A stretch of 12,014 nt of DNA from an uncultured Nocardiaceae bacterium (lineage in GTDB: Bacteria; Actinomycetota; Actinomycetes; Mycobacteriales; Mycobacteriaceae): the NCBI GenBank assembly GCA_936936565.1, contig CAKZIX010000062.1:1-12014 (forward strand), in the 5' to 3' direction. A program made the position numbers and the translations under genes. Shown in pieces: positions 4,452 through 10,799 of the stretch. Position 1 is the first letter of the stretch. Each line of letters begins with the position of its first letter. The notes under the pieces were generated by a model. That model saw nothing but the letters and a program-made list of their open reading frames with translations, was not told the origin of the DNA and did not search any database.

Positions 4452-6854
4452 GTGGCCCTGTACCGGAAGTATCGACCGGCAACGTTTGCCGAGGTGGTGG
4501 GGCAGGAGCATGTCACCGAACCGCTCAGCACCGCACTCGATGCCGGGCGGGTCAACCACGCGTACCTGTTCTCCGGTCCACGCGGTTGCGGCAAAACGTC
4601 GTCGGCGCGGATCCTCGCGCGCTCGCTGAACTGCGAGTCCGGTCCCACGTCCACGCCGTGTGGAACCTGCTCGTCGTGTGTGGCCCTGGCTCCAGGCGGT
4701 CCCGGCAACATCGATGTGATCGAACTGGACGCGGCCAGCCACGGCGGCGTCGACGACACTCGCGAGCTGCGCGACCGCGCCTTCTACGCGCCCGCCGAGT
4801 CCCGCTACCGGGTGTTCATCGTCGACGAGGCGCACATGGTCACCACGGCCGGCTTCAACGCGCTGCTCAAGATTGTCGAGGAACCGCCGGAGCACCTCAT
4901 CTTCGTGTTCGCCACCACCGAACCAGAGAAGGTACTGCCCACCATCCGCTCCCGCACGCACCACTACCCCTTCCGGTTGCTGCCGCCGTCGACGATGCGC
5001 GCGCTGTTGGAGCGGATCTGCGGTTCGGAAGGTGTCGCTGTCGCAGATGCGGTGTACCCCTTGGTGATTCGCGCCGGGGGTGGGTCGCCGCGCGATTCGC
5101 TGTCGGTGCTCGATCAACTGCTTGCCGGTGCCGGCGACGAGGGCGTCACCTATCCGCGGGCGCTGGCACTGCTCGGCGTCACCGACACTGCGCTCATCGA
5201 CGAGGCGGTGGTGGCCCTGGGCGCCGGCGACGGCGCGGCGCTGTTCGGCACCGTCAACAAGGTCATGGAGGCCGGGCATGATCCGCGCCGATTCGCCGGT
5301 GATCTGCTCGAGCGCATCCGGGATTTGATTCTGCTGCGCGCGGTGCCCGATGCGGGGGTGCGCGGGCTCGTGGATGCCCCCGCCGACGTACTGGAGACGA
5401 TGATCGCGCAGGCCGCATCCATCGGGCCGGCCACGCTGGCCCGCTACGCCGAACTACTGCACGCCGGCCTCGGCGAGATGCGCGGCGCCACCGCGCCTCG
5501 CCTGCTGCTCGAAGTGGTATGCGCCCGAATGCTTTTGCCGTCCGCATCGGACGCCGAGTCGGCAGCGTTGCAGCGCCTCGAACGTCTGGAGCGCCAGGTC
5601 ACCGGCGGTGTCGTTGCCGCGGCGCCCGCCGGATCGTCGGCCGCCGGTACGCCCGCCACTGCACCGCCGGCCGGATCGCCCGGCAGCGCGCCGCGTACGG
5701 CCGCCGCCGCGCCCCCGGCGGCCGGCGCGGACGATGCGCCCAAACGCGAGTTCCGCCGTGCCAGCGCCCGCTCAGCCGATCCCGCGTCGCCGCCGCCGCG
5801 TGCAGATTCGGGGGCGCCGCTGCGTTCGGAGTCCGCGGCGCAGTCGTCTCGTGCTGATTCCGCGTCGCAGTCGCCGCCGCGTTCGGAGCCCGAACCGCAG
5901 TCGCAGCGTGCCGATTCTGGGCCGCCGTCGCCGCGCACCGGGTCCGCGTCGCAGCCGCCGCGTGCCGATTCTGGGGCGCAGTCGTCGCGCACTGGGTCCG
6001 CGTCACCGTCGCCCAATCCGGAACCCGTGCCCCAGTCGTCGGGTGCCGCAGCAGCGTCCCGGTCGGCGCGCGCCGAGCGCCCGTCCGGCGCGGCAGGTCC
6101 GGACGCCGGATCCCGGCCCGCGAACGTTCGTGGCGATCGCCATGGCCAAGCTGAGCCCGGACCGGGCCCAACATCCGCGACATCGGACCGCGAGGTGTCG
6201 CCCGGCGGCGACCGCACCGATGCGCAGTCGGGTGCGCTGGATGCCGGGCGCGCGCGCGGCGCAGCCGCGGTGCCGGCCGACGCACAAGTGAATGCGGCCG
6301 ATCCCGAGGCCGTGCGCACGCGTTGGTCGGATGTCCAGGCCAAGGTGCGCCAGCTCAGCCCCCGCGCCGCGGCGATGCTTGCCGAGGCAGTCGTCGAAGA
6401 CGTCAACGCGACCGAACTCGTGCTCAGTCACAAGATCGCACCCCTGGCTGCGCGCCTGGTCGAGCCACACATCGCGGGCCCGATCGCGGCGGCAATGACG
6501 GAATTGTTCGGCATCACGGTGTCGGTGCGCACTGCCACCGCAGGGGCCGCGCCGGTCAAAGCGGCGCCCGCCCCGCGCAAGGCGGCCAAGCCCGCCGAAC
6601 GGGCACCACGGTTCGAGCGCCCCAGCCGGGCGCCGGAGCCGGGCGGCTTCGGCGAGGAAGACATCCCGCCGCCCGACGAGCCCGACCGACCGCACGAGCC
6701 GGAGCCGGTGGACGAGTATTCGCAGGTCGACGACGAGGCCGAGATGCTGGCCGAATCCGCGCGACCGGTGCCCGCGGCCCAGCGCCGCGATCCCGAAGAT
6801 GTCGCCTTGGAGTTGCTGGAGTCCGAGCTCGGGGCGCGCCGCATCGACGGTTGA
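4452..6854 (+). CDS. dnaX: DNA polymerase III subunit gamma/tau
   Basis: An 800-residue clamp-loader ATPase that opens the beta clamp and ties the polymerase cores to the replisome. In order: the start LYRKYRPATFAEVVGQ (3-18), Walker A GPRGCGKT (42-49), a zinc site formed by Cys61, Cys70, Cys73 and Cys76, Walker B VFIVDEAH (121-128), sensor-1 ATTEPEK (154-160), and an arginine-finger SRT at 167-169 where enterobacteria have SRC. The lid and collar domains follow to about residue 375. Next come a long Pro/Ser/Ala linker with a tandem repeat (450-521), a folded tau domain (about 618-700) and an acidic tail. GTG 4452 is chosen because the family begins V-A-L-Y-R-K-Y-R-P; an upstream in-frame GTG at 4422 would add ten unmatched residues. 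No poly-A slippage site for making gamma is visible. The usual partners ybaB and recR are not downstream. Confidence 0.96.
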   Translation: MALYRKYRPATFAEVVGQEHVTEPLSTALDAGRVNHAYLFSGPRGCGKTSSARILARSLNCESGPTSTPCGTCSSCVALAPGGPGNIDVIELDAASHGGVDDTRELRDRAFYAPAESRYRVFIVDEAHMVTTAGFNALLKIVEEPPEHLIFVFATTEPEKVLPTIRSRTHHYPFRLLPPSTMRALLERICGSEGVAVADAVYPLVIRAGGGSPRDSLSVLDQLLAGAGDEGVTYPRALALLGVTDTALIDEAVVALGAGDGAALFGTVNKVMEAGHDPRRFAGDLLERIRDLILLRAVPDAGVRGLVDAPADVLETMIAQAASIGPATLARYAELLHAGLGEMRGATAPRLLLEVVCARMLLPSASDAESAALQRLERLERQVTGGVVAAAPAGSSAAGTPATAPPAGSPGSAPRTAAAAPPAAGADDAPKREFRRASARSADPASPPPRADSGAPLRSESAAQSSRADSASQSPPRSEPEPQSQRADSGPPSPRTGSASQPPRADSGAQSSRTGSASPSPNPEPVPQSSGAAAASRSARAERPSGAAGPDAGSRPANVRGDRHGQAEPGPGPTSATSDREVSPGGDRTDAQSGALDAGRARGAAAVPADAQVNAADPEAVRTRWSDVQAKVRQLSPRAAAMLAEAVVEDVNATELVLSHKIAPLAARLVEPHIAGPIAAAMTELFGITVSVRTATAGAAPVKAAPAPRKAAKPAERAPRFERPSRAPEPGGFGEEDIPPPDEPDRPHEPEPVDEYSQVDDEAEMLAESARPVPAAQRRDPEDVALELLESELGARRIDG
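5799..6014 (+). repeat. Tandem repeat in the dnaX linker: 27-nt periodicity, 54-nt higher-order unit
   Basis: The 216 bp encode eight imperfect units of 8-10 residues (average 9), each starting with Arg: RADSGAPL, RSESAAQSS, RADSASQSPP, RSEPEPQSQ, RADSGPPSP, RTGSASQPP, RADSGAQSS, RTGSASPSP. RADS units alternate with R-[ST]-[EG] units, so the pair (18 residues, 54 nt) occurs four times. It is in frame throughout and codes for a disordered tether. Copy number is likely to vary between strains. Confidence 0.8.
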
Positions 6855-6861
6855 GGTGTCT

Positions 6862-6887
6862 GGATGCGCCTGGTCGCCGGCGCATTC
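6862..6887 (+). terminator. Terminator-like hairpin after dnaX
   Basis: GGATGCGCC (6862-6870) pairs with GGCGCATTC (6879-6887) over 9 bp with one G-T pair and an 8-nt loop, starting 7 nt after the dnaX stop. No T-tract follows. Position and stem quality support a tail-less terminator. Confidence 0.5.
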
Positions 6888-6889
6888 GG

Positions 6890-6918
6890 CTGAGGTTTCC
6901 GCGCCGCGAAACTAGGCT
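6890..6918 (+). promoter_or_regulatory. Promoter candidate of the 53-residue small ORF
   Basis: CTGAGG (6890-6895) and TAGGCT (6913-6918) are separated by 17 nt. The spacer is almost filled by the inverted repeat GTTTC-N8-GAAAC (6895-6912). A transcript would start near 6925, about 20 nt before the small ORF, leaving room for its SD. Confidence 0.35.
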
Positions 6919-6944
6919 GACACCCGTAGAGAAGGGTGAAACTC

Positions 6945-7106
6945 ATGGTGTTCGGCATCGATGTCCCCGGCCTGCTGCTGGCCGTCATCCCGCTGCTTCC
7001 ACAAACCTTGATCGAGGGATTGCCGCCGATTTTCGGAGCGGTCGGAGAGTGGGCGGCGTGCGTGGCCCGCCACGGTGCCGAGGCACAGATCTGCCAGTAC
7101 ATGTAA
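6945..7106 (+). CDS. Small hydrophobic protein, 53 residues, unknown function
   Basis: The ATG at 6945 is preceded by GAAGGG (6931-6936) at 8-nt spacing, a good Shine-Dalgarno. Roughly four fifths of its codons end in G or C, matching real genes here. The N-terminal 30 residues are hydrophobic (VPGLLLAVIPLLPQ at 7-20, then GLPPIFGAVG at 25-34) and could be a membrane segment or an uncleaved export signal, although no positive charge precedes it. The tail EWAACVARHGAEAQICQYM (35-53) has two cysteines at 38 and 50, spaced to form a disulphide if the protein is exported. It sits between the dnaX hairpin and the fadA promoter with its own promoter-like sequence, so it is probably monocistronic. 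I do not recognise a family. The alternative is a chance ORF, made less likely by SD, codon bias and promoter together. Confidence 0.6.
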   Translation: MVFGIDVPGLLLAVIPLLPQTLIEGLPPIFGAVGEWAACVARHGAEAQICQYM

Positions 7107-7113
7107 CCCCTGG

Positions 7114-7142
7114 TTGAAACGGCTCGGCCGGTTCGATAAGTT
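7114..7142 (+). promoter_or_regulatory. fadAB promoter with operator-like palindrome
   Basis: TTGAAA (7114-7119) and TAAGTT (7137-7142) are spaced by 17 nt, the best promoter match in the window. A 23-bp imperfect palindrome, TTGAAACGGC-TCG-GCCGGTTCGA (7114-7136), matches at 8 of 10 arm positions and runs from the -35 to the edge of the -10, where a bound repressor would block RNA polymerase. A TetR-type fatty-acid regulator is an inference. The implied leader is about 107 nt. Confidence 0.55.
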
Positions 7143-7222
7143 AATGGCGGTTCGCATCCGCTGCGGCCCTGCGCGCGTAGCCTGCGGAGCGCGCCGTCGA
7201 ACGCAGTGAAGCGTCAGAGCAG

Positions 7223-7237
7223 GCGGCAGCATGCCGC
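7223..7237 (+). promoter_or_regulatory. Leader hairpin directly before the fadA ribosome binding site
   Basis: GCGGCA (7223-7228) and TGCCGC (7232-7237) form a perfect 6-bp stem with a 3-nt loop, immediately followed by AAGGAAGGAAG (7238-7248), the SD of fadA. A second possible stem (GCGCGC at 7171-7176 with 7189-7194) lies further up. The hairpin may stabilise the message or limit ribosome access. Confidence 0.3.
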
Positions 7238-7255
7238 AAGGAAGGAAGTCCTCCC

Positions 7256-8467
7256 ATGTCGACAGAGGCATACATTTTCGAGGCCATTCGCACTCCGCGT
7301 GGCCGCGGCAAGAAGGGTTCGCTGCACTCGGTGAAGCCGATCGACCTGGTGGTCGGCCTCGTCCAGGAGCTGCGCACACGATTCCCCAACCTCGACGAGG
7401 ACCGGTTGTCGGACCTCATCCTCGGCGTCGTCACCCCGGTCGGTGACCAGGGTTCCGACATCGCGCGCACCGCGGTGCTCGCGGCCGGCCTGCCCGACAC
7501 GGTCGGCGGCGTTCAGCTCAATCGCTTCTGCGCGTCGGGTCTGGAAGCCATCAACACCGCGGCACAGAAGGTGCGCTCCGGCTTCGACGACCTGGTGATC
7601 GCCGGTGGCGTCGAGTCCATGTCGCGCGTGCCGATGGCCAGCGACGGTGGCGCCTGGGCGATGGACCCGCAGACGGCCTACAACACGCACTTCGTGCCGC
7701 AGGGCATCTCGGCCGACCTCATCGCCACGATCGAGGGCTTCACCCGCGACGACGTCGACGCCTACGCCGTGCGTTCGCAGGACCTCGCCGACAAGGCGTG
7801 GACCGGCGGCTACTTCGCCAAGTCGGTCGTCCCGGTCAAGGACCTCAACGGCATCACCATCCTCGACCACGACGAGCACCGCCGTCCCGGCACTACCGTC
7901 GCCGACCTCGGCAAGCTGAACCCGTCGTTCGCCGGCATGGGCGAGATGGGCGGCTTCGACGCCGTCGCGCTGCAGCGCTACACCTACATCGAGAAGATCG
8001 ACCACGTGCACCACGGCGGCAACAGCTCGGGCATCGTCGACGGCGCCGCCCTCGTGCTCGTCGGCACCGAAGAGGCCGGCAAGGCCTCGGGCCTGACCCC
8101 GCGTGCCCGCATCGTCGCCACCGCCACCTCCGGCGCCGACTCCACGATCATGCTCACCGGCCCGACGCCGGCCTCGAAGAAGGTGCTCGCCAAGGCGGGT
8201 CTGACCATCGAGGACATGGATCTGGTCGAGATCAACGAGGCCTTCGCCTCCGTCGTGCTGCGCTTCCAGAAGGACCTCAACGTCCCCGACGAGAAGCTCA
8301 ACGTCAACGGCGGCGCGATCGCGATGGGCCACCCGCTCGGTGCGACCGGCGCCATGATCACCGGCACCATGGTCGACGAGCTGGAGCGCCGCAACGGCCG
8401 CTACGCCCTGATCACCCTCTGCATCGGCGGTGGCATGGGCGTCGCCACCATCATCGAGCGCGTCTAA
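7256..8467 (+). CDS. fadA: Acetyl-CoA acyltransferase (3-ketoacyl-CoA thiolase), beta subunit of the fatty-acid oxidation complex
   Basis: A full-length 403-residue thiolase that releases acetyl-CoA from 3-ketoacyl-CoA in the last step of beta-oxidation. Catalytic residues are all present: Cys92 in NRFCASG (89-95), the NEAF box (327-330), His359 in GGAIAMGHPLGATG (352-365) and Cys389 in LCIGGG (388-393). HHGGNSSGIVDGAAL (252-266) is the family substrate-loop block. Sequence and length closely resemble M. tuberculosis FadA (Rv0859), the partner of FadB in the trifunctional enzyme. The ATG start is set by GGAAG (7244-7248) at 7-nt spacing. It is the first gene of a two-gene operon, 25 nt before fadB, behind a strong promoter with an operator-like palindrome. 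Cytoplasmic; regulation by fatty acids is inferred. Confidence 0.96.
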   Translation: MSTEAYIFEAIRTPRGRGKKGSLHSVKPIDLVVGLVQELRTRFPNLDEDRLSDLILGVVTPVGDQGSDIARTAVLAAGLPDTVGGVQLNRFCASGLEAINTAAQKVRSGFDDLVIAGGVESMSRVPMASDGGAWAMDPQTAYNTHFVPQGISADLIATIEGFTRDDVDAYAVRSQDLADKAWTGGYFAKSVVPVKDLNGITILDHDEHRRPGTTVADLGKLNPSFAGMGEMGGFDAVALQRYTYIEKIDHVHHGGNSSGIVDGAALVLVGTEEAGKASGLTPRARIVATATSGADSTIMLTGPTPASKKVLAKAGLTIEDMDLVEINEAFASVVLRFQKDLNVPDEKLNVNGGAIAMGHPLGATGAMITGTMVDELERRNGRYALITLCIGGGMGVATIIERV

Positions 8468-8492
8468 AAGACTTCAAGGGAGAAGTAGAGCG

Positions 8493-10661
8493 ATGACAGA
8501 CACTGTGTCCACTCAAAACATGATTGCCTGGGAAAAGGACGCCGACGGCATCGTCGTGCTGACGATGGACGACCCGAACCAGGGCGCCAACACCATGAAC
8601 GAGCTGTACACGACGTCGATGGCGGCGACCGTGGACCGGCTCGAGGCCGAGAAGGACGACATCACCGGTGTCGTCATCACCTCCGCGAAGAAGACCTTCT
8701 TCGCTGGCGGCGACCTCAAGAACATGATGCAGGTCGGCCCCAGTGACGGCCCCGCAGTGCTCGAGATGCTGAACTCGGTGAAGGCGCCGCTGCGCCGCCT
8801 CGAGCAGCTCGGCAAGCCGGTCGTCGCCGCGATCAACGGCGCCGCGCTCGGTGGCGGCCTGGAGATCACGCTGGCCACGCACTACCGCGTGGTCGCCGAC
8901 GTCAAGGGCGTCAAGCTCGGACTGCCCGAGGTCAAGCTGGGTCTGCTGCCCGGCGGCGGCGGTGTCACCCGCCTGGTGCGCAAGTTCGGCATCCAGACCG
9001 CTCTCATGTCGTTCCTGCTGCAGGGCAACGAGTACAACCCCACCAAGGCCAAGGAACTCGGCCTGGTCGACGAGGTCGTCGCCGGCGTCGAGGATCTGGT
9101 TCCCGCCGCCAAGGCTTGGATCAAGGCCAACGCCGACAAGGGCACGCAGCCGTGGGACGTCAAGGGCTACAAGATCCCGGGCGGCACCCCCTCCACCCCG
9201 GCGTTCGCGGCGAACCTGCCGGCCTTCCCGGCGAACCTGCGCAAGCAGCTCAAGGGCACCAACATGCCGGCCCCGCTGGCCATCATGTCGGCCGCCGTCG
9301 AGGGTGCGCAGGTCGATTTCGACAACGCCTCGCTCATCGAGTCGCGCTACTTCGTTTCGCTGCTCACCGGCCCGGTCGCCAAGAACATGATCCAGGCGTT
9401 CTTCTTCGACCTGCAGGCCATCAACAACGGTGCCTCGCGTCCGAAGGACATCCCGAAGCGGGAGATCAAGAAGGTCGGTGTCATCGGCGCCGGCATGATG
9501 GGCGCGGGCATCGCCTACGTCACCGCCAAGGCCGGCATCGACGTCGTCCTCAAGGACGTCAGCATCGAGAACGCGAACAAGGGCAAGGCGTACTCCGAGC
9601 AGCTCGAGGCCAAGGCGCTCTCGCGGGGCCGCACCACCGAGGAGAAGTCCAAGGCGCTGCTGGACCGCATCACCCCGACCGACAAGGCCGCCGACTTCGC
9701 CGGTGTCGACTTCGTGATCGAAGCCGTCTTCGAGAAGCCGGAACTGAAGTTCTCGGTGTTCCAGGAAATCGAGGACGTCGTCGACTCCGACGCCGTGCTC
9801 GGCTCGAACACCTCGACGCTGCCCATCACCGGCCTCGCGCAGGGTGTCAAGCGTCAGGACGCGTTCATCGGTATCCACTTCTTCTCGCCGGTGGACAAGA
9901 TGCCGCTGGTCGAGATCATCGCCGGTGAAAAGACCAGCGACGAGGTGCTGGCCCGCGTGTACGACTACGTGCTCGCCATCCGCAAGACCCCGATCGTCGT
10001 CAACGACAGCCGTGGCTTCTACACCTCGCGCGTGATCGGCACGTTCATCAACGAGGCGATCATGATGCTCGACGAGGGCGTCGACCCGTCCACCATCGAG
10101 CAGGCGGGCCTGCAGGCCGGTTACCCGGCGGCGCCGCTGAAGCTGTCGGACGAGCTGAACTTCAACACCATGTTGAAGATCTACCGGGAGACGGCCGCCG
10201 CGCAGGAAGAAGCGGGCAACCCGATCAGCAAGTCGGCGCAGGTCGCCGGCAACGTGCTCGCGAAGTTCGCCGAGGAGCTGGGCCGCACCGGCAAGCTCGG
10301 CGGCGCGGGGTTCTACGACTACGTCGACGGCAAGACCGCCGGCCTGTGGGAAGGCCTGCGTGAGACCTTCAACAGCAAGCGCGAGCTGCCCGAAGGCGTC
10401 ACCTTCCAGGACCTGATCGACCGCATGCTGTTCGCGGAGGCGATCGAGACCCAGAAGTGCTTCGACGAGAACGTGCTGACGTCGTCTGCCGACGCCAACA
10501 TCGGCTCGATCTTCGGCATCGGATTCCCGGCCTGGACCGGTGGCACGCACCAGTTCGTCGTCGGCTACAACGGCGAGGGCAAGGAGGCGTTCGTGAAGCG
10601 CGCCGACGAGCTCAAGGCCAAGTTCGGCGACCGCTTCGAGGTTCCTGCCTCGCTGCGGTAA
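8493..10661 (+). CDS. fadB: 3-hydroxyacyl-CoA dehydrogenase/enoyl-CoA hydratase, alpha subunit of the fatty-acid oxidation complex
   Basis: A 722-residue two-activity enzyme that hydrates trans-2-enoyl-CoA and then oxidises the L-3-hydroxyacyl-CoA with NAD+. The N-terminal crotonase domain (about 10-210) has the oxyanion-hole segments FFAGGDLK (69-76) and INGAALGGGLE (114-124), with Glu124 and Glu146 (LPEVKLG) as catalytic pair. A linker (about 215-325) leads to the dehydrogenase: the Rossmann motif GAGMMG (332-337), SNTSTLPI (438-445), and catalytic His462 in IHFFSPVDKMPLVEII (461-476). The C-terminal helical domains run to the end. It resembles M. tuberculosis FadB (Rv0860), which assembles with FadA. 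AAGGGAGAAG (8476-8485) serves as SD for the ATG; an in-frame ATG at 8430 inside fadA is not used. A clear terminator follows. Confidence 0.96.
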   Translation: MTDTVSTQNMIAWEKDADGIVVLTMDDPNQGANTMNELYTTSMAATVDRLEAEKDDITGVVITSAKKTFFAGGDLKNMMQVGPSDGPAVLEMLNSVKAPLRRLEQLGKPVVAAINGAALGGGLEITLATHYRVVADVKGVKLGLPEVKLGLLPGGGGVTRLVRKFGIQTALMSFLLQGNEYNPTKAKELGLVDEVVAGVEDLVPAAKAWIKANADKGTQPWDVKGYKIPGGTPSTPAFAANLPAFPANLRKQLKGTNMPAPLAIMSAAVEGAQVDFDNASLIESRYFVSLLTGPVAKNMIQAFFFDLQAINNGASRPKDIPKREIKKVGVIGAGMMGAGIAYVTAKAGIDVVLKDVSIENANKGKAYSEQLEAKALSRGRTTEEKSKALLDRITPTDKAADFAGVDFVIEAVFEKPELKFSVFQEIEDVVDSDAVLGSNTSTLPITGLAQGVKRQDAFIGIHFFSPVDKMPLVEIIAGEKTSDEVLARVYDYVLAIRKTPIVVNDSRGFYTSRVIGTFINEAIMMLDEGVDPSTIEQAGLQAGYPAAPLKLSDELNFNTMLKIYRETAAAQEEAGNPISKSAQVAGNVLAKFAEELGRTGKLGGAGFYDYVDGKTAGLWEGLRETFNSKRELPEGVTFQDLIDRMLFAEAIETQKCFDENVLTSSADANIGSIFGIGFPAWTGGTHQFVVGYNGEGKEAFVKRADELKAKFGDRFEVPASLR

Positions 10662-10669
10662 TTATTGCC

Positions 10670-10682
10670 CTCGCTGCGCTCG
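10670..10682. repeat. 13-bp repeat copy 1 (CTCGCTGCGCTCG)
   Basis: An exact copy of the 13-mer also found at 11993-12005. A partial copy, CTCGCTGCG, occurs at 10649-10657, overlapping the last codons of fadB. All copies lie at or after gene ends. Confidence 0.5.
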
Positions 10683-10701
10683 GGCGGCGTACTGATTCAC
10701 G

Positions 10702-10733
10702 AAGGCCGCTCCCTTTCGAGGGGGCGGCCTTTG
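10702..10733 (+). terminator. Intrinsic terminator of fadAB
   Basis: AAGGCCGCTCCC (10702-10713) pairs with GGGGGCGGCCTT (10720-10731) over 12 bp with one G-T pair and a 6-nt loop, and ends in TTT. It starts 40 nt after the fadB stop. This is the clearest terminator in the window. Confidence 0.85.
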
Positions 10734-10764
10734 TGCTGGCCGGGGATGTTCGCGCGCAGTTCAC

Positions 10765-10792
10765 TTGCCTGATCAAGTCGGTCGCCTACGGT
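10765..10792 (+). promoter_or_regulatory. Promoter for a leaderless mRNA of the secreted esterase-like gene
   Basis: TTGCCT (10765-10770) and TACGGT (10787-10792) are spaced by 16 nt. The -10 ends 7 nt before the GTG at 10800, so transcription would begin at the start codon. It lies just beyond the fadAB terminator, as expected for an independent unit. Confidence 0.45.
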
Positions 10793-10799
10793 GGCGCCC

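Noticed and set aside
5608..6291. Long Arg/Pro-rich frames on both strands across the dnaX linker
   Set aside because: They arise from the low-complexity GC-rich linker; the dnaX frame is continuous through it.
8451..10550. A 699-codon open frame on the reverse strand opposite fadB
   Set aside because: It mirrors the forward codon pattern of a high-GC gene, its Arg/Val/Asp/Leu/Gly-rich product has no recognisable motif, and fadB is certain on the forward strand.
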